Shown piece by piece: positions 15,809-24,579 of a stretch of 64,000 nucleotides of DNA (its first letter is position 1; each line of letters opens with the position of its first letter). Source of the DNA: Thioalkalivibrio sp. ALJ3 (GTDB lineage Bacteria > Pseudomonadota > Gammaproteobacteria > Ectothiorhodospirales > Ectothiorhodospiraceae); assembly GCF_000377205.1 (NCBI RefSeq), contig NZ_KB897907.1, forward strand, positions 186,001-250,000, read 5' to 3'. A model generated the notes under the pieces. It ran no database searches. It saw only the letters and a program-made list of their open reading frames with translations, and was not told where the DNA came from. The position numbers and the translations under genes were made by a program.

Positions 15809-18597
15809 GCGAGACCAGGGGGACGACCGAACCCGCCACGGAATCGGCGGACAAGGCGGCCGAGACCGCCCAGGAACTGGAATCCGGCGCCCGTCATCCA
15901 GGACGCCCCACGCGCAGCCTGATCTGGCTGACTGCCGTGGCCTGGTCCCTGTTCCAGATCTGGATTGCCTCGCCCCTGGGCGACTGGCTGGACTTCTTCG
16001 TGGTCTCGGACACCGAGGCGCGCTCGATTCATCTTGCGTTTGCGGTATTCCTGGCCTACCTGCTGTTTCCCGCGATCCGTCCGGGCACTCGCCACGCATC
16101 CTGGCCACGTGCGATCGGCCTGATCTATGCCCTGGGCGGGCTGTCGCTGATGGTGCTCGGGACCTGGCAGCTACTGGGCCTGGAACGCCTGGCCGAGGTC
16201 TATGTGATCATCGGCCTGACCCTGCTGGTGATTGCGTTGCCACTATTGCGCGGCCGCGACCCCATCCACCACGTACCATTGACCGACTGGATGTTTGCGG
16301 CAATCGCGGCCTTCAGCGCGCTGTATCTGTATCTGTTCCACAGCGAGCTGGCCGATCGCCCGGGGGCCCCGACGGATGTCGACCTGATTGTGGCCGGGAT
16401 CGGCCTGATCCTGCTGCTGGAGGCCACTCGTCGCGTACTGGGTCCGGCACTGACGATCATCGCCGCGATCTTCCTGTTCTACACCTTCGCCGGCCCGATC
16501 ATGCCGGACCTGATTGCCCACCGCGGTGCCAGCTACCCGCGCGCGATGGCCCAGCAGTGGCTGTCCAACGAGGGCGTGTTCGGAATCGCGCTCGGGGTCT
16601 CGACCAGCTTCGTATTCCTGTTCGTACTGTTCGGCGCGCTGCTGGAACGAGCCGGCGCGGGCGACTACTTCATCCGGGTCGCCTTCTCCCTGCTGGGGCA
16701 TCTGCGCGGTGGCCCGGCCAAGGCGGCGGTGATGGCCTCGGGGATGACCGGCGTTGTCTCGGGCTCGTCCATCGCCAACGTCGTCACCACCGGGACCTTC
16801 ACCGTGCCGCTGATGAAGAGGATCGGCTTTGCACCACACAAGGCCGGGGCCGTGGAGGTCGCCAGTTCGGTGAACGGACAATTGATGCCACCGGTCATGG
16901 GGGCCGCTGCGTTCCTGATGGTCGAATACGTCGGCATCCCTTATGTCGAGGTCCTCAAGCACGCGATCCTTCCGGCCCTGATCGCCTATATCGCGCTGAT
17001 CTACATCGTGCACCTGGAGGCGTGCAAGAACGGCATGGAGGGGCTCAAGCGCGCCACTGTCACCACCTGGCGGGGCCGCCTGATCAGCTTCGGGATCACT
17101 GTCTCCAGCCTGATCATCCTCGCCGCCGCGGTGTACTGGGGGCTCGGCTGGATCAAGGACGTGGCCGGCGACGCGGCCGCCTGGATCATCGCCGGTCTGC
17201 TGTTTACCGCCTACCTGGTGCTGCTGTGGATTGCTGCCCACGAGCCGGAAGCGGAGCCGCTGGATACCGAACGCCCCCTGCCGCGCGTGCTGCCCACGGT
17301 GCTGGGCGGCCTGCACTATGTGCTGCCCCTGGTGGTACTCGTCTGGGCCCTGGTCGTGGAACGCCTGTCGCCCGGGCTATCCGCCTTCTGGGCCGTTGCG
17401 TTCATGATCTTCATCGTGCTGACCCAGCGGCCGCTGGTGGCGCTGTTCCGGCGCCAGGGCCGGCTCGCCCAGGCGGCCTGGGTCGGCGTATGGGAGCTGT
17501 TCCAGGGATTCGAGACCGGTGCGCGCAACATGATCGGCATCGGTGTCGCGACCGCAGCGGCCGGGATCATTGTCGGCACCGTCGCGATGACCGGGGTCGG
17601 TCTGGTGCTGACAGATCTGGTCGACACCCTCTCCGGCGGCAACCTGCTAATGGTGCTGCTGCTGACCGCACTGATCAGCCTGGTGCTGGGCCTGGGACTC
17701 CCTACGACCGCGAACTACATCGTGGTCGCAACCTTGATGGCCCCGGTGATCGTCGAGCTGGGGGCACAGAACGAGATCCTGATCCCGCTCATTGCCGCAC
17801 ACCTGTTCGTGTTCTATTTCGGCATCATGGCGGACGTGACGCCACCCGTGGGCCTGGCCTCCTTCGCCGGTGCAGCTGTCGCGAAGGCGGACCCCATTCG
17901 CACCGGTCTGCAGGCCTTCGCCTACAGTCTGCGTACGATCGCACTGCCGTTCTTCTTCATCTTCAACAGCCAGTTGCTACTGATCGGTGTGGACAACGTG
18001 TTCCAGCTGACGCTTGTCTTCCTCGGTTCGCTGGCGGGTATCCTCGCGTTCACCGCGGCGACTCAGGGATGGTTCCTGACCCGCAACCGATACTGGGAGT
18101 CGGCACTTTTGCTGGTCACCGCAATCGTGCTGCTGGCCCCGACCGTGCTGATGGACCGAGTGGTCGATCCGTACGAACGCCTGCCGGCCGATCAGCTGTT
18201 CGAGGTGGTGGAAACCATCCCGGACCGCGACTCGCTGCGGGTGGAGGCCACCGGCATCGACCTGGAGGGCCGCGAAGTTACCCGTACCGTGATGTTCCCG
18301 CTGGGTGACCCGGATCTGGAGCCACGCGAACGCCTGGCCGATGCCGGGCTCGACGTAACCTTCGACGAGGACGCGGAAAAGGCTCGCATTCAGACGGTTG
18401 CTTTCGGCAGTCCGGCCGGGCGGGTAGGCTTGGAAGGTGGCTGGACGATTACCAGTGTGCTCGTGGAGACGGACCGTCCGAGCCCCTACTGGTGGTACCT
18501 TCCGGGTCTGCTGCCGGCACTGCTGGTGGCCTGGAACCAGCGCCGGCGCGAGCCGCCCACCGGGCCGACCGCGACGGCCCCCGCACTCAGCGCGTGA
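15805..18597 (+). CDS. TRAP transporter permease, DctQ-DctM fusion
   Basis: 930 residues. The N-terminal DctQ-like helices are fused to a large DctM domain. GVVSGSSIANVVTTGTF, NGQLMPPVMGAAAFLM and MADVTPPVGLASFAGAA are typical of TAXI-associated fused permeases. The C-terminal 150 residues include a soluble segment (about 775-885) of the kind attached to such permeases, then a last helix. It is a Na+- or H+-driven importer in the inner membrane. It overlaps the binding-protein gene by 4 bases and is followed 27 bases later by the DUF302 gene. Confidence 0.93.
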   Translation: MSETRGTTEPATESADKAAETAQELESGARHPGRPTRSLIWLTAVAWSLFQIWIASPLGDWLDFFVVSDTEARSIHLAFAVFLAYLLFPAIRPGTRHASWPRAIGLIYALGGLSLMVLGTWQLLGLERLAEVYVIIGLTLLVIALPLLRGRDPIHHVPLTDWMFAAIAAFSALYLYLFHSELADRPGAPTDVDLIVAGIGLILLLEATRRVLGPALTIIAAIFLFYTFAGPIMPDLIAHRGASYPRAMAQQWLSNEGVFGIALGVSTSFVFLFVLFGALLERAGAGDYFIRVAFSLLGHLRGGPAKAAVMASGMTGVVSGSSIANVVTTGTFTVPLMKRIGFAPHKAGAVEVASSVNGQLMPPVMGAAAFLMVEYVGIPYVEVLKHAILPALIAYIALIYIVHLEACKNGMEGLKRATVTTWRGRLISFGITVSSLIILAAAVYWGLGWIKDVAGDAAAWIIAGLLFTAYLVLLWIAAHEPEAEPLDTERPLPRVLPTVLGGLHYVLPLVVLVWALVVERLSPGLSAFWAVAFMIFIVLTQRPLVALFRRQGRLAQAAWVGVWELFQGFETGARNMIGIGVATAAAGIIVGTVAMTGVGLVLTDLVDTLSGGNLLMVLLLTALISLVLGLGLPTTANYIVVATLMAPVIVELGAQNEILIPLIAAHLFVFYFGIMADVTPPVGLASFAGAAVAKADPIRTGLQAFAYSLRTIALPFFFIFNSQLLLIGVDNVFQLTLVFLGSLAGILAFTAATQGWFLTRNRYWESALLLVTAIVLLAPTVLMDRVVDPYERLPADQLFEVVETIPDRDSLRVEATGIDLEGREVTRTVMFPLGDPDLEPRERLADAGLDVTFDEDAEKARIQTVAFGSPAGRVGLEGGWTITSVLVETDRPSPYWWYLPGLLPALLVAWNQRRREPPTGPTATAPALSA

Positions 18598-18624
18598 ATC
18601 CCATCCCGACAGGACGACTGCACC

Positions 18625-19029
18625 ATGGAACAACCAAGATATAGCTTCAACGTGGTCGTGAACGAATCGATGGATACGACCATTGAGCGCACGACGGCTG
18701 CACTGGGCGAGGAGGGCTTCGGCATCCTCAGCGAGATCGACGTAGCCGCCGCTTTCAAGAAGAAACTGGACCTCGACCATCGTCCCTACCGCATTCTCGG
18801 TGCCTGCAATCCGCACCTCGCCCGCCACGCCATCGAGGCCGATCCCAACATCGGGCTGCTTCTGCCCTGCAACGTCCTGGTGCAGGACAACCAGGACGGC
18901 ACCTGCACGGTTGGTTTCATGGACCCGGTGGCAGTAATGAGCCTGGTCGACAAACCCGGTGTCGAAGCCCTCGCCAGCGATGTACGGGAACGTCTAGAGC
19001 GGGTGCGCCAGGCACTGGAAACCGGCTGA
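18625..19029 (+). CDS. DUF302-domain protein
   Basis: 134 residues. YSFNVVVNESMDTTIERTTA, GFGILSEIDVAAAFKKKLD and ILGACNPHLARHAIEADPNI are the conserved parts of DUF302, a small soluble fold of unknown role. LLPCNVLVQD is also typical. It lies between the TRAP permease and glcE in a tight co-directional array, 11 bases before glcE. Function not assigned. Confidence 0.88.
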   Translation: MEQPRYSFNVVVNESMDTTIERTTAALGEEGFGILSEIDVAAAFKKKLDLDHRPYRILGACNPHLARHAIEADPNIGLLLPCNVLVQDNQDGTCTVGFMDPVAVMSLVDKPGVEALASDVRERLERVRQALETG

Positions 19030-19040
19030 GTCACCCTCCC

Positions 19041-20153
19041 GTGACCGACACCAAGGACCATGCTGCTCCGCTCGCGGAGGCGATCCGCGAGGCCAGCGTG
19101 GCCGGGACACGAATTGCCCTGCGCGGTGGTCGCCAGCATGGTGAACAGAGCTTCCCCGATGGCCTCCCCTCCGGTGTACTCCAGCTGGAGACCCGAGAAC
19201 ACCGGGGTATCGTGACCCTGGAGCCGAGCGAACTGGTCGTCACCGTACGCAGCGGCACCCCCGTGGTCACCCTGGACCAAGCCCTGGCCGAGGTCGGCAT
19301 GATGCTCCCCTTCGAGCCCGCGCTGGGTGCACCGGAATCCAGCGTCGGTGGCATGGTCGCGCTGGGGCTCTCGGGGCCACGCCGGCCATGGGCGGCTGCG
19401 CTGCGCGACGCGGTGCTGGGCACCCGGATCGTGAACGGGCGCGGCGAGATTCTGCAGTTCGGCGGGCAGGTTATGAAGAATGTCGCGGGCTTCGATGTTT
19501 CGCGCCTGATGTGCGGCAGCCTGGGCGGTCTTGGGCTGATCCTGGAGACAAGCTTCAAGCTGCTGCCACGACCGGCCTGCGAGCGCTACCTGCAACGCGA
19601 AGACGATGCCGAATCGTTCGTCGCGCGCTGCAGCGCCTGGGGGCGCACCGGGTGGCCGTTCTCGGGAATCGCCTGGCACGAGGGCGTCACCCATATCCGT
19701 CTTGGCGGCGGCGAGGAGGCGGTGGACGAGGCCATCCAGCGCATCGACGCAGAACCGGGCGACCCGGCCCGGGGCTTCTGGAACGGGCTCAGGGACCGCA
19801 GCCTGCCCTTTTTCGCTGACGAACTGGCTGCTAACGCCCGACTGTGGCGGATCAGCCTGCCACCGGCGACGGAACCACTCGCACTGACCGGCGAGTGGCT
19901 GATGAACTGGGGCGGTGCCGAACGCTGGCTGCGCACAACGGAATCCCCGGAGACGGTGCGCCGTGCGGTGACCGCGGCCGGGGGGCATGCCCGCCTGTGG
20001 TTGGGCGACGCCCCGGACGTGCCCCGACTGCACCCGCGCGGCGATGGTCTGGAGACTCTGGAAGGCCGTCTGCGCGAGGCCCTGGACCCGGACGGCGTCT
20101 TCTTCGCCCCCCTGCTGCCGAACCCCCGTGCCCGCCGGCCGCGCGCGACCTGA
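19041..20153 (+). CDS. glcE: Glycolate oxidase FAD-binding subunit GlcE
   Basis: 370 residues, GTG start. The FAD-binding PCMH domain shows SSVGGMVALGLSGP, LRDAVLGTRIVNGRG and VMKNVAGFDVSRLMCGSLGG, which distinguish GlcE. With GlcD and GlcF it oxidises glycolate to glyoxylate at the membrane. glcF follows 3 bases after the stop. No glcD lies in this window, so the catalytic subunit must be encoded elsewhere or to be replaced by another protein. Confidence 0.9.
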   Translation: MTDTKDHAAPLAEAIREASVAGTRIALRGGRQHGEQSFPDGLPSGVLQLETREHRGIVTLEPSELVVTVRSGTPVVTLDQALAEVGMMLPFEPALGAPESSVGGMVALGLSGPRRPWAAALRDAVLGTRIVNGRGEILQFGGQVMKNVAGFDVSRLMCGSLGGLGLILETSFKLLPRPACERYLQREDDAESFVARCSAWGRTGWPFSGIAWHEGVTHIRLGGGEEAVDEAIQRIDAEPGDPARGFWNGLRDRSLPFFADELAANARLWRISLPPATEPLALTGEWLMNWGGAERWLRTTESPETVRRAVTAAGGHARLWLGDAPDVPRLHPRGDGLETLEGRLREALDPDGVFFAPLLPNPRARRPRAT

Positions 20154-20156
20154 GCC

Positions 20157-21422
20157 ATGGAGACCCGACTGCACGAACGCTTCGCGAACGATCCGGCCGC
20201 ACGCATTGCGGAGGATGCGCTGCGCGCCTGCGTACACTGTGGCTTCTGCAACGCGACCTGCCCGACCTATCAGGAACTGGGCGACGAGGTCGACGGGCCG
20301 CGCGGGCGCATCTACCAGATCAAGGAAATCCTCGAGTCCGGCGAGGCCAACCCGACCGCGCGTACCCACCTGGACCGCTGCCTGACCTGCCTCAACTGCA
20401 TGACCACCTGCCCTTCCGGGGTGGACTACAACCACCTGGTCGCCTATGGCCGGGAGGTGATCGAGCACGACCTCGACCGGAACTGGCGCGAGCGGGCCCT
20501 GCGTGGTCTGCTGGCCCGGGCCCTGCCCGCACGCTGGCCGTTCCGAATGGCCCTGGGGCTGGGGCGCCTGGTGCGCCCCGCCCTGCCCGCGACCCTGCGC
20601 CGCCGGGTACCCGAGCGACAGGACGCCAAAAAAGCGACGCAACCGGCCCCTTCGCAAGCGCTGGAAGGCTTTCCCCACGGGCGCATCCTGCTGCTGGCTG
20701 GCTGCGTGCATGACGCGATTGACGCGCGCACCAACGCCTCGCTGAAGAACCTGCTGGGGCGCCTCGGCATCGACGTCGTGGAAATCGCTGAAACGCGTTG
20801 CTGCGGCGCGGTCGAACATCACCTGGCGTTCGAGGAGCGCGCCCGGCAACGGGTGCGCGCCAACCTCGACGCCTGGAAAGGCGTGCTCGATCAGGGCGTG
20901 GACGCAGTGGTCAGCACCGCCAGTGGCTGTAGCGTAATGCTGCGCGACTACGGCCACCTGCTGGCTGGCGACCCCGACTACGCGGAACGCGCACGCACCG
21001 TTTCCGAGTGCGTACGCGACCCGGTGGAGCTGTTCACCCCGGCTGCCATCCAGACGCTGGGCATTCGAGCGCCGCAGGGCCACGACCCGATCGCCTGGCA
21101 CGCCCCCTGCACCCTGCAACATGGCCAGCGCCTGGCCGGGCACGTAGAGCCGCTTCTGCAGGCGGCCGGCTTCGAGCTGACACCCGCAGCCGAGCCTCAC
21201 CTGTGCTGCGGCTCGGCAGGGACCTACTCGATCACCCAGCCGACCATGGCCGCCCGACTGCGTACCCGCAAGCTGGGCAACCTGGAGGCCGCCGCGCCCG
21301 CGCGCATCGTGACCGCCAACGTCGGCTGCCAGACGCATCTCCAGTCCGGGACCGACACCCCGGTCGAGCACTGGCTGACGCTGCTCGAGCGCCATTGCCC
21401 GACAACTCCCGCCGGTGCGTAG
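20157..21422 (+). CDS. glcF: Glycolate oxidase iron-sulfur subunit GlcF
   Basis: 421 residues. Two N-terminal [4Fe-4S] motifs are CVHCGFCNATCP and CLTCLNCMTTCPSG. Two C-terminal CCG domains carry TRCCGAVEHHL and LCCGSAGTYSI. It carries electrons from the flavin subunits toward the quinone pool. It is tightly linked to glcE and followed by the glyoxylate aminotransferase, giving the sequence glycolate, glyoxylate, glycine. Confidence 0.92.
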   Translation: METRLHERFANDPAARIAEDALRACVHCGFCNATCPTYQELGDEVDGPRGRIYQIKEILESGEANPTARTHLDRCLTCLNCMTTCPSGVDYNHLVAYGREVIEHDLDRNWRERALRGLLARALPARWPFRMALGLGRLVRPALPATLRRRVPERQDAKKATQPAPSQALEGFPHGRILLLAGCVHDAIDARTNASLKNLLGRLGIDVVEIAETRCCGAVEHHLAFEERARQRVRANLDAWKGVLDQGVDAVVSTASGCSVMLRDYGHLLAGDPDYAERARTVSECVRDPVELFTPAAIQTLGIRAPQGHDPIAWHAPCTLQHGQRLAGHVEPLLQAAGFELTPAAEPHLCCGSAGTYSITQPTMAARLRTRKLGNLEAAAPARIVTANVGCQTHLQSGTDTPVEHWLTLLERHCPTTPAGA

Positions 21423-21486
21423 GGGCGCTTGCCCGGGCCCCTGCGGCGAACTAGATTCCCCCTTTTCCAATCCGGTAGACGCATCC

Positions 21487-22668
21487 ATGCAGGCAAAATC
21501 CTTTCTCCCCCCGCAGCGCACCCTGATGGGCCCCGGCCCCTCCGACGTGAACCCGCGCGTGCTGAGCGCGATGAGCCGCCCGATCATCGGCCATCTGGAC
21601 CCGGTGTTCGTCGGCATGATGGAGGAGATGAAGGGCCTGCTGCAGTACGCGTTCCAGACCAACAACGCACTGACCCTGCCGGTCTCCGCCCCCGGCTCCG
21701 CCGGCATGGAGACCTGCTTCGCCAACCTGGTGGAGCCGGGCGACAAGGTGATCGTCTGCATCAATGGCGTATTCGGCACGCGCATGAAGGAGAACGTTGA
21801 GCGCTGCGGCGGCACCGCCGTGGTGGTCGAGGATGACTGGGGCGCCCCGGTCTCCCCGGACAAGGTCGAGGACGCACTGAAGGGCAACCCGGACGCGAAG
21901 ATCCTGGCCTTCGTGCATGCCGAGACCTCCACCGGAGCCTGCTCCGATGTCGAGACCCTGTGCCGGATGGCCCGCGAACACGACTGCCTGACCATCGTGG
22001 ACGCCGTCACCAGCCTGGGCGGCAGCCCGCTGAAGGTCGACGACTGGGGCGTGGATGCGATCTACTCCGGCAGCCAGAAGTGCCTGTCCTGCACCCCGGG
22101 TCTGTCGCCGGTCAGCTTCAGCCAGCGCGCGGTGGAGCGCATCCAGGCGCGCAGCCACAAGGTGCAGAGCTGGTTCCTCGACCTGAACCTGGTGATGGGC
22201 TACTGGGGTGGTGGCGGCAAGCGCGCCTACCACCACACCGCGCCGATCAACGCCCTTTACGCGCTGCACGAGTCGCTGGTCATCCTCGCCGAGGAAGGCC
22301 TGGAGAACAGCTGGGACCGCCACGCCCGCCACCACGCGGCACTGCGCGCGGGCCTCGAGGCGATGGGCCTGACGTTCCTGGTCGACGAGGCCCACCGCCT
22401 GCCGCAGCTCAACGCCGTACACGTCCCCGAAGGCGTAGACGAGGCCGCCGTGCGTTCGGAGCTGCTGGAGCGCTACAACCTCGAGATCGGCGCCGGGCTC
22501 GGCCCCTATGCCGGCAAGGTCTGGCGCATCGGCCTGATGGGCCATGGTGCGAACGAGCGCAACGTGTCGCTGTGCCTGTCCGCGCTGGAGGCGGTACTGG
22601 CCGACATGGGCGCGGTGAAGCCGGGCCAGGCCCTGGCCGCCGCCCGTGCGAGCTACAAACAAGCGTAG
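21487..22668 (+). CDS. Alanine/serine--glyoxylate aminotransferase family protein
   Basis: 393 residues of the class V PLP aminotransferase fold. LMGPGPSDVNPRVL opens the protein, ALTLPVSAPGSAGMET and VDAVTSLGGSP follow, and the PLP lysine is in YSGSQKCLSCTPG. It most likely converts glyoxylate to glycine using alanine or serine. The start at 21487 gives the family N-terminus; the frame extends 24 codons further up. It lies 64 bases after glcF. Amino-donor specificity cannot be settled from sequence. Confidence 0.9.
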   Translation: MQAKSFLPPQRTLMGPGPSDVNPRVLSAMSRPIIGHLDPVFVGMMEEMKGLLQYAFQTNNALTLPVSAPGSAGMETCFANLVEPGDKVIVCINGVFGTRMKENVERCGGTAVVVEDDWGAPVSPDKVEDALKGNPDAKILAFVHAETSTGACSDVETLCRMAREHDCLTIVDAVTSLGGSPLKVDDWGVDAIYSGSQKCLSCTPGLSPVSFSQRAVERIQARSHKVQSWFLDLNLVMGYWGGGGKRAYHHTAPINALYALHESLVILAEEGLENSWDRHARHHAALRAGLEAMGLTFLVDEAHRLPQLNAVHVPEGVDEAAVRSELLERYNLEIGAGLGPYAGKVWRIGLMGHGANERNVSLCLSALEAVLADMGAVKPGQALAAARASYKQA

Positions 22669-22716
22669 GGCCAGACAGACCGCCCGAGCCGATAACGAAC
22701 CTGCGGGAGACGCAAC

Positions 22717-23046
22717 ATGACGCTTTCCGAACTGCTGCAGTACCTGGACGAGAACATGGATGGGGTCTTCCTGGACGGCGACCCCGCCAGCACCCTGGAA
22801 AAGGCCCGTGCAGGCCAGCACCGCAACCCGATCGCGGCCGAGGTGCTGACCACGCTGATGGACGGTGCCGGTGCCGACGGCCCGGACACCACCCTGGAGC
22901 GTGCCGAGGCGGTAAAGGCCATCGGCCCGCTGCGGCTGAAGTACATGGCCGACGACGCCCCGGTCGAGGGCTTCCGCCTGGTCGAGAAGACCATCGTCAC
23001 CATCGACGCCGCCTACAACGACGAGGCCCTCTCCTCGCGCGGCTGA
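22717..23046 (+). CDS. Hypothetical protein (109 aa)
   Basis: A 109-residue soluble acidic protein with no recognised domain, signal peptide or membrane segment. TGCGGGAGACGCAAC precedes the ATG as a ribosome binding site. It follows the glyoxylate aminotransferase by 48 bases on the same strand and is the last gene of that run. No function proposed. Confidence 0.65.
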   Translation: MTLSELLQYLDENMDGVFLDGDPASTLEKARAGQHRNPIAAEVLTTLMDGAGADGPDTTLERAEAVKAIGPLRLKYMADDAPVEGFRLVEKTIVTIDAAYNDEALSSRG

Positions 23047-23154
23047 CACCCCTCGGCCCAGTCATCCTCCCGGATCATCGCTTCACCGCCTCCGGGTCAG
23101 GGCTGCCTGGTTCGGCGGGTAGAACCGGGTTGTGTCGCGTGCTGACCCTTGCGG

Positions 23155-23937
23155 TCAGTGCGCCTTTCTTCTTCGCTTCGCGGCGGGTGGATCCAGAGGC
23201 TTTGCAGGAAGCCCCAGTCGGTCGACGATCGCGGACCGCGAGGCCTCGGCCAGCGAGCGACGATCCTCGTCAGCGGTTTCGATAGGCTCCAGGAAATGCA
23301 CCCGCACCCGTGTCTCGCGGCGGCACAGCAGGCGCCAGGCGTTGGCAAGCAGGCGGTCGTCGTCGGCGTAGGCAACCGGGACCGGGCCGCCCTCGGGGCG
23401 CTCGTAGTCCAGCGCTACCGGCTGCACCGGATGGCCGTTCTCGGCCACCGCGGCAAACAGGCGCGGGTGGAAGCGGCGCACGCCCTGCCCGCGACTGGTC
23501 GTCCCTTCCGGGAACACCACGAAGTGCCGACCCTCGTCGAGGCCCTCGCGCATGGCCTCGATGTGGGCGTTGGCCTCGCCCGCGCCACGGCGGATGAAAC
23601 GCGTGTCATGCTGCCGCGCCAGCCAGCCGATCACCGGCCAGCGGGCAATCTCGTCCTTGGACAGAAAGCATGGATCCACGGCCGCACCGATCAACGGGAT
23701 GTCCAGCCAGGAAACGTGGTTGGCGACCACCAGCGAGGCCCGTTCCGGCGGAGTACCGGTCGGGCGGAAACGCACGCCCGCCAGCCACAGCGCACGGTCG
23801 TACCAGTCGCGGCGGATGCGGCTGCGCGTCTCGAAGTCATCACCCCGGCGCGACATGCGCCAGGTCAGCCAAACGCCCTTCAGCAGGTGCAGGAGAATGC
23901 GCATCAGCCTACCCGATGCCCGCAGGTTTCCCATCAT
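23155..23937 (-). CDS. 1-acylglycerol-3-phosphate acyltransferase family protein (PlsC-like)
   Basis: 260 residues. The acyltransferase motif HX4D is in VVANHVSWLDIPL, and VVFPEGTTSRGQG is the second conserved block. An N-terminal amphipathic/hydrophobic stretch suits membrane association. The likely reaction is acyl transfer to lysophosphatidate, but the family also includes lyso-ornithine lipid enzymes. The C-terminus is basic (AAKRRRKAH). Convergent with the 22717 gene; a rhodanese gene lies 136 bases upstream on the same strand. Confidence 0.88.
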   Translation of the reverse strand: MMGNLRASGRLMRILLHLLKGVWLTWRMSRRGDDFETRSRIRRDWYDRALWLAGVRFRPTGTPPERASLVVANHVSWLDIPLIGAAVDPCFLSKDEIARWPVIGWLARQHDTRFIRRGAGEANAHIEAMREGLDEGRHFVVFPEGTTSRGQGVRRFHPRLFAAVAENGHPVQPVALDYERPEGGPVPVAYADDDRLLANAWRLLCRRETRVRVHFLEPIETADEDRRSLAEASRSAIVDRLGLPAKPLDPPAAKRRRKAH

Positions 23938-24073
23938 GTTGCGATCCCTGGCTGGCGAATGCGTGGCCGCACCCGGAAAACATCAATCCTGGTCCTGGCG
24001 GCCCACAAGACCCCTGTCCGAGAGCCACCACGCCCCTGCGAGCAGGCCATGCAGGTCAGCCGCAACGGGTTCT

Positions 24074-24487
24074 TTACGGGAGCTGGCCGGTATAGACGCC
24101 GGATTCCACCGGCAGGTCCTCGGCCTCCCAGCCCTTGATGCCGCCGGCCACGTTCACGACCTGGCCGAAGCCCATTTCGCGCAGGCGCTGCACCGACATC
24201 GCGGCACGTCCGCCCGTGGCGCACATCACGGCCACCGGCTTCTCGCGGGCGTTGACCAGCGCATCGATGCGATGCGGGGTGTTCGGGTCCGCCGCGCCTT
24301 CCAGCAGGCCGCGCGGGATCAGGAGCGAGTTCGGCACATGGACCTTTTCGTATTCGTACGGTTCGCGCACGTCCACCAGCAGCCAGTCCTCGCCGGCCTC
24401 CATCTTCTCGGAGAGCTCCTCCGGGGAGATCTCCTCGACGTGCTGGCGCGCCTCGGCGACGAAATCCATCAACTTCTTCTCGCTCAT
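24074..24487 (-). CDS. Rhodanese-like domain protein
   Basis: 137 residues with one rhodanese domain (about 17-130). The active-site loop is MCATGGRAAMS with a catalytic Cys, and VDVREPYEYEKVHVP is the CH2A-type motif. It probably moves sulfane sulfur or binds a persulfide in the cytoplasm, since no signal peptide is seen. AGGGAAGGTTCG precedes the ATG. The specific sulfur acceptor is unknown. Confidence 0.9.
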   Translation of the reverse strand: MSEKKLMDFVAEARQHVEEISPEELSEKMEAGEDWLLVDVREPYEYEKVHVPNSLLIPRGLLEGAADPNTPHRIDALVNAREKPVAVMCATGGRAAMSVQRLREMGFGQVVNVAGGIKGWEAEDLPVESGVYTGQLP

Positions 24488-24579
24488 TCGAACCTTCCCT
24501 TTTGCAATGATCTGGATGTTTTTGTGGGAGCCTGCTTGCGGGGCTGACCCATTCTACTGTGGGTACGCGACCAGGCGTT

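Noticed and set aside
18786-22010. Very long minus-strand open frame (over 1000 codons) opposite glcE, glcF and the aminotransferase
   Set aside because: It is antisense to three well-supported genes, has no recognisable domain, and is low-complexity as expected of mirror frames in GC-rich DNA.
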